A DNA stretch of 64,000 nucleotides, taken from assembly GCF_023703775.1 (NCBI RefSeq), contig NZ_CP098514.1, positions 620,001 through 684,000 on the forward strand. Direction: 5' to 3'. Origin of the DNA: Haloplanus sp. GDY1. GTDB taxonomy: Archaea; Halobacteriota; Halobacteria; Halobacteriales; Haloferacaceae. Made by a program: the position numbers and the translations under genes. The notes beneath the pieces were generated by a model. It searched no databases. It saw only the letters and a program-made list of their open reading frames with translations, and was not told where the DNA came from. This document shows, piece after piece, positions 16,152 to 25,700 of this stretch. How positions within the stretch are numbered: position 1 is the stretch's first letter; each line of letters starts with the position of its first letter.

Positions 16152-17198
16152 TCACTCGACGACCCCGATCCGCGGCACCGCGCGCCGGAGGAGGAGGTAG
16201 GCGCCGACGCCGATGGCGACGTATCCGGCGACGAGAACCGGGGTGCCCGGGCCGACGCTGTCGACGGCGAGGCGGGCCACGGCGTTGACGGGGTTGGCCG
16301 GCAGGAGCGTCGACCCGCCGAAGGCGACGAGGACGCCCACGGAGTAGAGGAACTGCGCCGCCCGCCGATCCGGGGAGAGCAGGGCGATGGTCGCGCCGAG
16401 CGTCACGACCAGGAGGGAGAGCGCCGCGACGACGACCAGGACGGCCACGGGGTGGCGGACGGTCGTCCCGTTGAGGTGGAGGAGCGCGATCCAGAGCGCC
16501 GCCTGCGCGGGAGCGAGGCCGGCGGCGGCCCACACCTTGCCGTCGACGATGTCGACGGTCGAGACGGGGGCGACCCGGAGGAGTTCGAGCGTCCCGCGCT
16601 CCACCTCCTCGGTCAGCGAGTCGACGGTCATCGAGCCGCTGATGAAGACGGGGAGAAAGCAAAGCAGCGGCAGCAACACGGTGTAACTGAACCCGTAGTA
16701 CGGCGAGGCGTCGCTCCGTGGCGGGAGGTCGAGCGGCGTCGACGAGAGGAACGACGACCGGGCCGACCGCTCGACCCGCTCGAACCGCGACAGCGCGTCC
16801 CGCAACTGGACGACGATGATCGTCGTCCGCACGTTGCCGTCGGGCACCGTCGCCGAGACGAACACCCGGCCGGCCCGGCGGTCCGCGAGGAGGACGGCGT
16901 CCACCTCCCCGCGCTCGAACGCGGCCCGTGCCGTCGTCTGTGAGGCGTAGGCTCGCCCCGTGATCGACGGCTGTTCGTCGACCACCCGGAGCAGGTCGTC
17001 GCTCGCGTCGCCGGTGACTGCCACCTCGGTGTCGAACCCCTCCACGCTCCCCGGATCGTACAGCGAGACCAGCCCGACGACGAGAAAGGACGAGAACGCG
17101 GCGATGAACAGTTGGATGAGCAAGGCGAGGACGATGGTCTTCTCGGAGCGGAGCGTCGCGAGCTCCCGCTTCGCGATGGTGACTCGCGGATCAGCCAA
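16152..17198 (-). CDS. ABC-2 type exporter permease
   Basis: A 348-residue integral membrane protein. It has one N-terminal helix (TIVLALLIQLFIAAFSSFLV), a ~130-residue extracytoplasmic domain and then five helices, the typical ABC-2/NatB plan. The cytoplasmic motif LTEEVERGTLELLRVAPVST is the coupling region of this family. It overlaps the upstream PrsW-fused permease by eight bases and completes a three-gene exporter operon (ATPase 19104-19994, fused permease 17191-19107). The substrate is unknown. Confidence 0.88.
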   Translation of the reverse strand: MADPRVTIAKRELATLRSEKTIVLALLIQLFIAAFSSFLVVGLVSLYDPGSVEGFDTEVAVTGDASDDLLRVVDEQPSITGRAYASQTTARAAFERGEVDAVLLADRRAGRVFVSATVPDGNVRTTIIVVQLRDALSRFERVERSARSSFLSSTPLDLPPRSDASPYYGFSYTVLLPLLCFLPVFISGSMTVDSLTEEVERGTLELLRVAPVSTVDIVDGKVWAAAGLAPAQAALWIALLHLNGTTVRHPVAVLVVVAALSLLVVTLGATIALLSPDRRAAQFLYSVGVLVAFGGSTLLPANPVNAVARLAVDSVGPGTPVLVAGYVAIGVGAYLLLRRAVPRIGVVE

Positions 17199-19107
17199 GG
17201 GCGCTCACCACCGCGAGGTTGTAGGCCGCGTGTAGCAGCGTCGCCGGCACGAGCGTCGCGAGATACCACTCGCGGGAGCGACTCGCCCCCAGCGCCGCGA
17301 TGCTCGTCGTCGTCGCGTGGAGGACGAGGGGGGCAAGGAGAAGGCCGAGGGCGACGCCCGACTCGACGCCGACGGGGGTGAAGGCCGCCCGTCCGAGCGC
17401 GAGGTCCGGCAGGCCGACGAACTGGACGACGGCGGTCAGCTTCTCGCCGAGGAAGAAGCCGAGCCCCGAGAGCGACCCGAGGACGAGGGCGGTACGGAGG
17501 GTCCGCCGGTCGGCGAACTCGTTTCGGAACCCCGCGTAGACGTGGACGCTCTTGGCCACCTCCTCGACGGCGGCGACGACGAGCAGGAGGAGGGGAATCG
17601 ACACGTCCACGGGGAGGACGAAGAGGACGGCGATGGCGAGGAGTTCCGCGATGAAGACGAAGGGAATCGAGAGCGCGCTCAGGACGGCCATCGACCGTCT
17701 CCCCGCGATCCGGCTGTCGAGCGCGTCGAGGAACTTCAGCGGGACGGACCGCTGGGTGAACATGTCCTCCTCGCGGTAGACGCCGACGCCGAGGAGGAAG
17801 AGGACGGCCGACCCGACGTAGAAGGGGCCGGTCGAGAAGGCGTACTGGGCGAGGGTGACGCCCGTCCCCTGCAGGTCACGGACGACGAGCGTCAGCGGCG
17901 AGATGAGCGCGATGGGGGTCACGTTCGTGAAGATTGCGGGGACGAACGCGTAGGAGGTGAGAAAGACGGAGATGGTGACGGTGACGAAGGTGAGTTCCTT
18001 GAACGAGCGGGCGAACATGCCGCCGACGAACGTCGCCGCGAGGTAGAGCGCGGCGATGGGGGCGACGGCGGCGACGCTCGTCACCCCGCCGCCGATGACG
18101 AGGGCGACCAGCGCCGTCAGGCCGACGAGCACGGTCAGGTAGGGCAGGGTCTTGCCGGCGACGATGGCCGACGGCGTGACGGGCGCGACGAGCAGGAGTT
18201 CGCCCCGGCGGTTGATCCGCTCGTTGAGGACGCTGCTCCCGTAGGGCTGGATGACGAAGTTCATGGGGACGAAGAAGACGAACGCGAGGACGAGCGCACC
18301 GAAGGGGAAGGGCGGCGAGATGTCGGCCGGCGACCCGGAGGTGCCGCCGAGGAGGCTACTCCCCCCGAGCAACGGGACGCCGAGCGAGCCGTCGGCGTCG
18401 GTGAGGCCGTCGGCCGCGGTGTCCGCTGCCGTGTCCGACCCGCCGGCGTCGGCGGGAGTGCCGCCGGCGTCGCCACCCGCGTCACGGCCACGACCGTCGT
18501 CGGTCCCGCCGCCGGCCCCGTCACCGGCGTCGGTACTCCCACCGGCGTCGGTACTCCCACCGGCGGCGGCGCTCCCGCCGCCCTCGACGGCCGCGGCACC
18601 GCCCACGCCGCTCCGATCCGCGTACTGGAGCGTGACGACGACGGGGAACGCCGCCGAGACGTTCGCCTCGTCGCGCATGCTGTCGAGGTTGTGCCGGCGG
18701 ACGGCGCTCCGGAACGTCGACAGCGCGGCCTCGGCCTTGCGGGAGTCGGCGACGTAGAACCGGCCGTCGCGGACGACCACCTCGACGCCGCGGCCGAGCG
18801 AGCCGAGGTCGGGGGGCCGCGCCGCGAGTGCCGGGCTCTCCCGCACCACCTCGTGGTAGGGGCTGTCGGGGGCGACGCCGACCCGGTAGACGTCCCGGTC
18901 GAGGGCGACGCCGCCCGTGGCGACGGCCGCGCCGCCGACGGCGCCCGCGAACAGGAGCGCCACGAGGCCGAGCGCGGCGGTTCGGCGGTCGATCACGCCG
19001 ACGCTCCGGCTCACCTCCCAGCGGGCGATGCGGGCGACCGCCCGGATCCAGTCCCGGAGCCGTTCGCCGAGACGACCGAGGCGTGCCGACGGCGACGGCG
19101 CCGTCAC
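17191..19107 (-). CDS. ABC-2 permease fused to a PrsW-like intramembrane protease
   Basis: A 638-residue membrane protein in two parts. Residues 1-410 resemble an ABC-2 permease: N-terminal helix, an extracytoplasmic loop containing a Gly/Ala/Asp/Ser-rich linker (about 170-245), and helices including the coupling motif LNERINRRGELLLVAPVTPS. Residues 440-638 resemble PrsW/CPBP-type proteases: EEVAKS (the EExxK motif), GFFLGEK, then His in VLHATTTS and LLHAAYN. Both permeases in the operon pair with the ATPase at 19104; ATGA overlap with it shows coupling. The fusion suggests export and membrane proteolysis of a peptide or protein. Confidence 0.82.
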   Translation of the reverse strand: MTAPSPSARLGRLGERLRDWIRAVARIARWEVSRSVGVIDRRTAALGLVALLFAGAVGGAAVATGGVALDRDVYRVGVAPDSPYHEVVRESPALAARPPDLGSLGRGVEVVVRDGRFYVADSRKAEAALSTFRSAVRRHNLDSMRDEANVSAAFPVVVTLQYADRSGVGGAAAVEGGGSAAAGGSTDAGGSTDAGDGAGGGTDDGRGRDAGGDAGGTPADAGGSDTAADTAADGLTDADGSLGVPLLGGSSLLGGTSGSPADISPPFPFGALVLAFVFFVPMNFVIQPYGSSVLNERINRRGELLLVAPVTPSAIVAGKTLPYLTVLVGLTALVALVIGGGVTSVAAVAPIAALYLAATFVGGMFARSFKELTFVTVTISVFLTSYAFVPAIFTNVTPIALISPLTLVVRDLQGTGVTLAQYAFSTGPFYVGSAVLFLLGVGVYREEDMFTQRSVPLKFLDALDSRIAGRRSMAVLSALSIPFVFIAELLAIAVLFVLPVDVSIPLLLLVVAAVEEVAKSVHVYAGFRNEFADRRTLRTALVLGSLSGLGFFLGEKLTAVVQFVGLPDLALGRAAFTPVGVESGVALGLLLAPLVLHATTTSIAALGASRSREWYLATLVPATLLHAAYNLAVVSALG

Positions 19108-19994
19108 TGCGCCTCCCGCGGGCCGTCGTCCGACTCGGCCGCCAGATCCAGGAATATCTCCTCGAGGCTCGGTTCGTCGGTGCGGATGTCGACCACCTCG
19201 CCGCCGGCCGCGGCCGCCGCCTCGCGCACGCCCTCGACGGCGTCCATGTCCGCGACGGTGACGGCGTGGCGGTCGCCGGCCGGATCCGTCTCGGGGAGGG
19301 AGACGGAGGTGAACACGCGGTACTCGGTGGTGCCGTACTCCTCGCGTATCTCCGGGACGGTCCCGCGGGCGACGATTTCGCCGCGGTTCATGATCGCGAC
19401 CCGGTCACAGACGCTCTCGACGTGATAGAGGTTGTGGGCGCTGAAGAGGACGGTCTTGCCCGCGTCGCGGAGTTCCCGGACGAACTCCAGGACGTAGTTG
19501 GTCGTCAGCGGGTCGAGGCCGCTCGCGGGTTCGTCGTAGATCAGCACGTCGGGGTCGTTCACCAGCGACCGGGCGATGGCCACCTTGCGTTTCATCCCCT
19601 TGGACACGTCGCCGAGTCGCCGGTCGCGGTGGTCGAGTTCGAGGCGGTCGAGCGTCCCCTCGATCCGCTCGGTCGCCGTCCCGCTCGGCACCCCGTAGAG
19701 GTCGGCGAAGAAGTCGAGATACGAGCGGGCGGTCATGTCCTCGTAGAGCGGTGACTCCTCGGGGAGGAAGCCGAGGGAGCGACGCATCTCGGGATCGGCG
19801 GCGTCGAATCCGGCGACGGTGGCCGATCCGGCCGAGGGTTCGACGAGGCCGGCGAGCATCTTCAGCGTCGTCGTCTTGCCCGCGCCGTTCGGGCCGACGA
19901 TGCCGAAGATTTCGCCCCGATCCACGTCGAAGGTACTGCCGACCACGGCGGGGAAGTCGCCGTAGGTCTTCCGGAGGGAGTCGGCCTCGATCAT
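19104..19994 (-). CDS. ABC exporter ATP-binding protein
   Basis: A 296-residue ATPase: Walker A GPNGAGKTT, Q-loop LPEESPLYEDM, signature DVSKGMKRK (a KGM variant of LSGGQ), Walker B VLIYDEPASGLDP, H-loop FSAHN, and a ~80-residue C-terminal extension. It belongs to the NatA/CcmA-like class that powers ABC-2 exporters. ATG 19992-19994 (MIEADSLRK) is chosen because the domain begins there; an upstream in-frame start would add 12 residues of non-conserved sequence. First gene of the three-gene exporter operon. Confidence 0.93.
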   Translation of the reverse strand: MIEADSLRKTYGDFPAVVGSTFDVDRGEIFGIVGPNGAGKTTTLKMLAGLVEPSAGSATVAGFDAADPEMRRSLGFLPEESPLYEDMTARSYLDFFADLYGVPSGTATERIEGTLDRLELDHRDRRLGDVSKGMKRKVAIARSLVNDPDVLIYDEPASGLDPLTTNYVLEFVRELRDAGKTVLFSAHNLYHVESVCDRVAIMNRGEIVARGTVPEIREEYGTTEYRVFTSVSLPETDPAGDRHAVTVADMDAVEGVREAAAAAGGEVVDIRTDEPSLEEIFLDLAAESDDGPREAQ

Positions 19995-20054
19995 CTGGCG
20001 GAGGGTGGAGCGGACGGGGGTTAAACGCACGGCCCGCAGAATCAGTCGTGATTC

Positions 20055-20786
20055 TCACCGCTCGACGACGTCGATCCGCTCGCGGAGCCACGCGGCCGCC
20101 TCGGCGACGGCCTCGCCGTCGGTGCCCGTGATCTTCAGGCGGTTCCGGCCGCCGGTGTTCGGGTAGCTCCCGACCGTCACGTCGAACCGCTCGCGGACGC
20201 CGGCGAGCGCCTCGACCATCGATCCCTCGGGCTGTGGGGTGTACAGCGTGGCCGAGACGGCGTCGCCGCCGAACTCCCCCGCCACGAGGTCGAAGAGCGC
20301 GCGCACCTCCGCGGGGACGCCCGGGAACGCGTAGACGTTCGCGAGGACGCAGCCGGGACACAGCCCCTCGGGGTTGACGAGCGGGCGACTCCCCTCCGGG
20401 AGCGCGGCCCAGGCGTCGACGTCGATGTCGAGGTCGTGGGCCTCGACCAGGTCGGGGTTCTCGTCGCGGTAGGCGGCGACGGTCTCGACCACGTCCTCGC
20501 GGACGGCCGGGTGGACGACCAGGTCGCGGTCGAAGGCGTCCGCGATGGCGTCGGCCGTCACGTCGTCGTGGGTTCCGCCGAGGCCGCCGGTGACGACGAC
20601 GGCGTCGAACGCCGCCGACCACTCGCGGACCGTCTCGTCGATCAGTTCGCGGTCGTCCGGGACGGTCAGGATGCGGGTGACCGTCGCGCCGGCGTCGGTC
20701 AGCCGACCCGCGAGCCACGTCGCGTTCGTGTTCTCGGTGTCGCCCGCGAGCACCTCGTCACCCACGGTGAGGATGGCGACTTCCAT
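20055..20786 (-). CDS. CinA/MoaB-like molybdopterin-binding domain protein
   Basis: A 243-residue protein beginning MEVAILTVGDEVLAGDTENT, the CinA N-terminal signature. VVVTGGLGGTHDDVTADAIA is the GGxGxTxDD ligand-binding loop. It lacks the C-terminal amidohydrolase (PncC) domain of bacterial CinA, as most archaeal versions do. Stand-alone forms are linked to NMN/ADP-ribose pyrophosphatase-type chemistry in some lineages; the exact activity here is unknown. Confidence 0.88.
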   Translation of the reverse strand: MEVAILTVGDEVLAGDTENTNATWLAGRLTDAGATVTRILTVPDDRELIDETVREWSAAFDAVVVTGGLGGTHDDVTADAIADAFDRDLVVHPAVREDVVETVAAYRDENPDLVEAHDLDIDVDAWAALPEGSRPLVNPEGLCPGCVLANVYAFPGVPAEVRALFDLVAGEFGGDAVSATLYTPQPEGSMVEALAGVRERFDVTVGSYPNTGGRNRLKITGTDGEAVAEAAAWLRERIDVVER

Positions 20787-20871
20787 CGGTGACGCTCAGG
20801 GCGGCCGAGGTGAAAAGGGCCACTGTCCGGGTCGCGGGGCCGTCGTCACGACCGGCGACCGGTGGCGGCGA

Positions 20872-21732
20872 TCAGTCGTACTCGTAGAAGCCCTGGCCCG
20901 TCTTCCGGCCGAGGTCGCCGGCGTCGACCTTCCGCTTGAGGAGGTAGGGCGGCTTGTAGCGGTCGCCGAGTTCCTCGTGGAGCGTCTGGCTGGCGTCGAG
21001 ACAGACGTCGAGGCCGATGTGATCCGCGAGTTCGAGCGGCCCCATCGGGACGTTCGTCCCGAGTTTCAGTCCCGAGTCCATGTCGGCCTTCGAGGCGACG
21101 CCCTCGTCGTAGGCGCGGATGCCCTCGTTGATCCACGGCATCAGCACGCGGTTGACGACGAAGCCGGGCTTGTCGTCGGACTCCCAGGTCGTCTTGCCGA
21201 AGTCCTCGGCGAGGGCGTGCGAGAGGTCGACGGTCGCGTCGCTGGTCTTCTCGCCGACGACGAGTTCCAGACCCTCCATGATCGGTGCCGGGTTCATGAA
21301 GTGGAGGCCGACGACGAGTTCCGGCCGGTCGGTCGCCGACGCGATGGTCGTGATGGAGAGCGTGGAGGTGTTGGTCGCGAGCACCACGTCGTCGTCGACG
21401 GCGGCATCGAGGTCAGCGAAGACGTCCTGCTTGATCTCCATGTTCTCGACGGCGGCCTCGACGACGTAGTCGCAGGCCGCGAGGTCGTCGAGGTCGGTCG
21501 TTCCGGAGATGCGGGAAACGGCGGCGTCGGCCTCCTCCCGTGTCAGTTCGTCCTTCTCGACGAACCGGGAGAGGCTGTCGTCGATGCGGTCGAAGCCGTC
21601 CGCGACCAGGTCGTCCTCGATGTCGCGCATCACCACGTCGTACCCGGCGGTGGCGGCGACCTGTGCGATGCCGCTGCCCATCGTCCCGGCGCCGACGACC
21701 CCGACGGTGTCGATGTCGCTGAGTTCTCGCAT
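20872..21732 (-). CDS. 3-hydroxyacyl-CoA dehydrogenase (3-hydroxybutyryl-CoA type)
   Basis: A 286-residue NAD-dependent enzyme of beta-oxidation or butanoate metabolism. The N-terminal Rossmann motif is [29 protein letters not shown] and HFMNPAPIM provide the catalytic His; the C-terminal dimerisation domain ([20 protein letters not shown]) ends with the typical [12 protein letters not shown]. Length and ending fit the family. ATG 21730-21732 is preferred over a longer frame because [14 protein letters not shown] starts the fold. Confidence 0.95.
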   Translation of the reverse strand: MRELSDIDTVGVVGAGTMGSGIAQVAATAGYDVVMRDIEDDLVADGFDRIDDSLSRFVEKDELTREEADAAVSRISGTTDLDDLAACDYVVEAAVENMEIKQDVFADLDAAVDDDVVLATNTSTLSITTIASATDRPELVVGLHFMNPAPIMEGLELVVGEKTSDATVDLSHALAEDFGKTTWESDDKPGFVVNRVLMPWINEGIRAYDEGVASKADMDSGLKLGTNVPMGPLELADHIGLDVCLDASQTLHEELGDRYKPPYLLKRKVDAGDLGRKTGQGFYEYD

Positions 21733-21850
21733 TGGGAGGTCGTGGGCACGGCAAGGTTGTAAGGCTAGCGAACGGGGCAGTGCCGGCGGCCGACGCCCCG
21801 ATCCCACCATTTATGAGGTGGTGATACACGCGTGACAGTAGGACCGAACC

Positions 21851-23434
21851 ATGGGACCGGACGACCACGACCGGATTCCGGCGGCGGTGCCGCCGCTTCC
21901 GGTGTCCGAGTTCGACTTCGCGGCGCTGGAACTGGGGGAGCGCATCGGCACCGGTGGGGACGCGGACGTCTACCGGGCGACCGTCGAGGGTGGTGAAACG
22001 GTCGCCGTCAAGCAACCGCGCTTCGAGGGGACGATTCAGGAGCGGGCCATCGAGAAGTTCGCGAACGAGGCCGAAACCTGGGACCGTCTCGACGACCACG
22101 ACAACGTCGTGACGGTGTACGGCTGGGGGACGGAGCCGCTCCCGTGGCTGGCCCTCGAGTTCATGGACGGCGGGACGCTCGCGGGGCGACTGGGGGATAT
22201 CGACCTGCCCGAGGCGCTGTGGCTCGCCGGCCGCGTCGCCGAGGGGGTCCGGCACGGCCACCGTCACGGCGTCGCCCACCTCGACCTCAAACCGACCAAC
22301 CTCCTCCTCCGGGAGACGGGACCGGGAACCTGGGACTACCCGAAGGTGAGCGACTGGGGACTCGCCAAACTCCTGCTCCGACACTCCAACAGCGTGGAGG
22401 GGCTGTCCCCCACCTACGCCGCGCCCGAACAGTTCGATTCGGAGACGTTCGGGAGCGCCGACGATCTGACCGACGTCTACCAACTCGGGGCGGTGACCTA
22501 CGCGCTCCTGACGGGCGAGCCGCCGTTCACGGGCTCCGCGGCGGCGGTGATGCGGCGCGTCCTGCAGGACACGCCGGAGCCGCCGTCGGCTGTCGCCTCG
22601 AGTCTGCCGCCGGCGGTCGACGAGGTGGTCATGCCAGCGCTGGCGAAACGGAAGGCCGACCGCTACGAGGGCGTCCTCCCGTTCCGGAAGGCGCTGGACC
22701 GGCTGTTCGAGCGGATCGTCGCCGGCGCGGGTGGGAGCGCTGCGGGTGCGGCCGCCGCGCCGTCCAACGACCCCTTCGCCAGCGCCGCGTCGGCCGCGGC
22801 CGGCGGCCGTGAATCGTCGGCCGACGGGTCGACGGCGACGGAGCGTGATGCCGACGACGGCGACGACGGACTCGTGACTCGCCGTCGGGCGCTGGGCGTC
22901 CTCGGCGCGGGCGTCGTCGGCGCCGGCGGGTGGCTGGCGACGACCGAACTCGGTGGCGACCGGGCGAACGCGGCGGGGGTGCCGGCGGACGACACGGCGA
23001 CGCCGGAGCCGACGGCGACGCCAGAGCCGACGGCGACGCCCACGACCACGGCGCCGGGCATTTCGAGCGAGGAACTCGACGAGGCCATGGTTGAACTCGT
23101 CGAAGCGGACGCGACGATCACCGTCGGTCCCGGCGGCAGTCTCCAGTTCGAGCCGGCGAACATGGCCATCTCGGTGGACGACGTGGTCGAGTGGGTGTTC
23201 GACAGCGGCGGTCACAACGTCTCCGGCCACCCCGAGGCCCACCCGGACGTGTCGATCCCGGCGGGGGCGGAGCCGTTCGCGAGCTACGACCACTCGGGCG
23301 ACGACGTGAACCACGTCGCACTCCGAGAGGCCGGGGACAGCTACAAACACCTGTTCGAGGAGCCGGGCGACTACACCTACGTCTGTGTGCCTCACGCCGC
23401 CTCGGGGATGATCGGCCAGATAACCGTCCGCTGA
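21851..23434 (+). CDS. Ser/Thr protein kinase fused to a secreted halocyanin-like blue-copper domain
   Basis: A 527-residue fusion. Residues 25-290 form a Hanks-type kinase: glycine loop GTGGDADVY (33-41), Lys54 in VAVK, a Glu in ANEAETW, catalytic HLDLKPTN with Asp145 and Asn150, DWG at 168-170 and APE at 191-193, so it looks active. After an Ala/Gly/Ser linker, LVTRRRALGVLGAGVVGAGG (341-360) is a twin-arginine-like signal/anchor helix. A TPEPTATPEPTATPTT stalk follows. Residues 415-527 form a plastocyanin-like domain with all four copper ligands: His455, Cys512, His515 and Met520. Topology: kinase in the cytoplasm, cupredoxin outside. It likely signals redox or copper state; upstream and downstream genes are divergent or unrelated. 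Confidence 0.9.
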   Translation: MGPDDHDRIPAAVPPLPVSEFDFAALELGERIGTGGDADVYRATVEGGETVAVKQPRFEGTIQERAIEKFANEAETWDRLDDHDNVVTVYGWGTEPLPWLALEFMDGGTLAGRLGDIDLPEALWLAGRVAEGVRHGHRHGVAHLDLKPTNLLLRETGPGTWDYPKVSDWGLAKLLLRHSNSVEGLSPTYAAPEQFDSETFGSADDLTDVYQLGAVTYALLTGEPPFTGSAAAVMRRVLQDTPEPPSAVASSLPPAVDEVVMPALAKRKADRYEGVLPFRKALDRLFERIVAGAGGSAAGAAAAPSNDPFASAASAAAGGRESSADGSTATERDADDGDDGLVTRRRALGVLGAGVVGAGGWLATTELGGDRANAAGVPADDTATPEPTATPEPTATPTTTAPGISSEELDEAMVELVEADATITVGPGGSLQFEPANMAISVDDVVEWVFDSGGHNVSGHPEAHPDVSIPAGAEPFASYDHSGDDVNHVALREAGDSYKHLFEEPGDYTYVCVPHAASGMIGQITVR

Positions 23435-23513
23435 GGCGTCCGCGAGCCGACTGCCCGCGCTCCTCGCGCCCGACCACACGCTTTATGTGTGAATTCGTCG
23501 GAATGTCCTATAC

Positions 23514-24326
23514 ATGATCCCCGGTGCTGACTCCGCGATCACCCGCGACGGCAAGGCACTGATCCTCGCGTACGACCACGGACTCGAACACGGCCCGGTC
23601 GACTTCGAGCCGGTGCCGGAGACGACCGACCCCGCGACGGTGTTCGACGTGGCGACCCACGACGCCGTGACGGCCGTCGCCGTCCAGAAGGGCGTCGCCG
23701 AGGCGTACTACCCCTCCTACGAGGACGACGTGACGCTGCTGGCGAAGCTCAACGGTACGAGCAACCTCTGGATGGGGGAGCCCGACTCGTCGGTCAACTG
23801 GTCGGTCGACTACGCGGCCGACCTCGGCGCGGACGCCATCGGCTTCACCGTCTACGGCGGTTCGAACCACGAGGTCGAGATGTTCGAGGAGTTCCGCGAC
23901 GCCCAGGAGGCGGCCCGCGAACACGACATGGGCGTCGTGATGTGGTCCTACCCCCGCGGGCAGGGACTGAAGGACGACACGAGCCCGGACACCATCGCCT
24001 ACGCCGCCCGACTCGGCCTCGAACTCGGCGCCGACATCGCGAAGGTGAAGTATCCCGGCTCGGCCGACGCGATGAACTGGGCCGTCCGGAGCGCGGGCGA
24101 CATGAAGGTCGTCATGAGCGGCGGGTCGAAGACCAGCGACGAGGCGTTCCTCTCGACGGTCCGCGAGGCGATGGACGCCGGCGCGAACGGGCTGGCCGTC
24201 GGGCGCAACGTCTTCCAGCGGCAGAACCCCGAGGCGATCCTCGATGGACTCGAAGCCGTCATCTTCGACGACGCGTCCGTCGACGAGGCCCTCGCCGCCA
24301 CCGGCGGGATCGAAGCCAGCGACTGA
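23514..24326 (+). CDS. fba: Fructose-bisphosphate aldolase, archaeal class I (DhnA type)
   Basis: A 270-residue TIM barrel that cleaves or forms fructose-1,6-bisphosphate. MIPGADSAI is followed by the family signature [11 protein letters not shown]. The Schiff-base lysine is in KVKYPGS (Lys177, with Lys179 nearby), and the phosphate-binding loop is VMSGGSKT and [10 protein letters not shown]. It shares a stop/start overlap (TGATG) with the FBPase gene downstream, forming a gluconeogenic unit. A TTTATG box lies ~30 bases upstream. Confidence 0.96.
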   Translation: MIPGADSAITRDGKALILAYDHGLEHGPVDFEPVPETTDPATVFDVATHDAVTAVAVQKGVAEAYYPSYEDDVTLLAKLNGTSNLWMGEPDSSVNWSVDYAADLGADAIGFTVYGGSNHEVEMFEEFRDAQEAAREHDMGVVMWSYPRGQGLKDDTSPDTIAYAARLGLELGADIAKVKYPGSADAMNWAVRSAGDMKVVMSGGSKTSDEAFLSTVREAMDAGANGLAVGRNVFQRQNPEAILDGLEAVIFDDASVDEALAATGGIEASD

Positions 24327-25174
24327 TGGACCGCTCCGACACCGTCGCCGCGGTCCGCGAGGCGGTGGCCGCGGCGGCCCCCGAGATCCGGGCGGGGCTG
24401 CCCGGCCGCCGCGAGAAGTCGGACGCCGAGAACCCCACCGGCGACCGCCGGCTGGCGGCCGACGAGTACGCCGACGAACTGCTCGAAGAGCGCCTCGGCG
24501 GCCTCGACGGCGTCGGGGAGTATGCGAGCGAGGAGCGGGAAGCCGTGATCGATACGGGGAGCGGTCTCTCCGTCGCGGTCGACCCCCTCGACGGCTCCTC
24601 GAACCTCAAGCCGAACAACGTCATGGGGACCATCGTCGGCGTCTACGACGCACCGCTCCCCGCTCGAGGCCGGGACTTGGTCGCCGCGGGCTACGTCCTC
24701 TACGGGCCGATCACTACCATGGCCTTCGCTCACGAGGGTTCGACGACGGAGTACCTGATCGAGGACGGGGAAGCGACGGCGCTGCGCGAGGACGTGACGC
24801 TGCCCGACGACCCGACCGTGTACGGCTTCGGCGGGCGCGTCCCCGACTGGCCCGACGACTTCGCGGCCTACGTCGAGGGGATCGAATCCGAACTCAAACT
24901 CCGCTACGGCGGGGCGATGATCGGCGACGTGAACCAGGTGCTCACCTACGGCGGCGTCTTCGCCTACCCCGCACTGGAGTCGGCGCCGGCCGGCAAACTC
25001 CGACTCCAGTTCGAGGGCAACCCCGTGGGATACGTGATCGAATCGGCCGGCGGCCGGAGTTCCGACGGCGAGCGGTCGCTGCTCGACGTCGCCCCCGACG
25101 GCCTCCACGACCGGACGCCGGTCCACCTCGGCAACGCCCCCCTGATCGACCGGCTGGAGTCGACGCTCGACTGA
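24326..25174 (+). CDS. fbp: Fructose-1,6-bisphosphatase, class I-like
   Basis: A 282-residue sugar phosphatase of the FBPase/inositol-phosphatase superfamily. The metal-binding motif is [10 protein letters not shown]. The acidic N-terminal motif is replaced by [20 protein letters not shown], and the substrate-binding end is [19 protein letters not shown]. It removes the 1-phosphate of fructose-1,6-bisphosphate, the irreversible step of gluconeogenesis. It overlaps the aldolase stop codon, so both steps are co-expressed. Confidence 0.94.
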   Translation: MDRSDTVAAVREAVAAAAPEIRAGLPGRREKSDAENPTGDRRLAADEYADELLEERLGGLDGVGEYASEEREAVIDTGSGLSVAVDPLDGSSNLKPNNVMGTIVGVYDAPLPARGRDLVAAGYVLYGPITTMAFAHEGSTTEYLIEDGEATALREDVTLPDDPTVYGFGGRVPDWPDDFAAYVEGIESELKLRYGGAMIGDVNQVLTYGGVFAYPALESAPAGKLRLQFEGNPVGYVIESAGGRSSDGERSLLDVAPDGLHDRTPVHLGNAPLIDRLESTLD

Positions 25175-25260
25175 CTCGGCGAGCGATCCCTCGCGGTAAT
25201 CGGTCATTTACGCCGCGTATGCCGCGTATACTCACGGGGGTGGTCCTCCACGGATGAGGT

Positions 25261-25659
25261 ATGTCAACCAACCGGACGGAGGCCGCGCGCTCCTCCGAGA
25301 CGGTCGGGCCGTCGGTCGGCGGGTCCTCCCTCGCCCGCCTCGCCGCCCGGCCCACGGCCTACGCGGGGTGGCTCTGGGCTCTCACGGTCGCCGCACTGCT
25401 TCTCGACGGCGCGCTCACCCTCGTCGGCATCCGCCTCGGGCTGACCGAACTCAACCCCGTCGCCGCGTCCCTCATCGCCGAGGTGGGCGTGCTCCCGGCG
25501 CTCGCGGCCCTGAAGGGCGGCGCGGTCGGCGTCGGCCTCGCGGGGTGGGTCGTGATGCCCGCCGACTACCGGGGGCTGGTCCCCGCCGGACTGGCGCTCC
25601 CCTGGACCCTCGCGACCCTCGTCAACCTGTTCACCGTCGGGGTCGTCGTCCTCGGCTGA
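25261..25659 (+). CDS. DUF5658-like haloarchaeal membrane protein
   Basis: A 132-residue protein with four hydrophobic segments (about 35-55, 65-85, 85-105 and 110-130). The pattern LLDGALTLVGIRLGLTELNP at the first helix matches the small haloarchaeal DUF5658 membrane family. The N-terminal 30 residues are Ser/Thr-rich and cytoplasmic-looking. Function unknown. It follows the FBPase gene by ~85 bases and precedes the CitE-like gene; there is no clear operon. Confidence 0.78.
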   Translation: MSTNRTEAARSSETVGPSVGGSSLARLAARPTAYAGWLWALTVAALLLDGALTLVGIRLGLTELNPVAASLIAEVGVLPALAALKGGAVGVGLAGWVVMPADYRGLVPAGLALPWTLATLVNLFTVGVVVLG

Positions 25660-25700
25660 CAGGGCCGAGGATTCATGCCTCCGGACGTCGACGCCACCGT

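Noticed and set aside
17317-19425. 702-codon plus-strand frame over the ABC/PrsW operon
   Set aside because: Low-complexity Glu/Asp/Gly/Arg shadow of the opposite strand; the minus strand encodes clear ABC and protease motifs.
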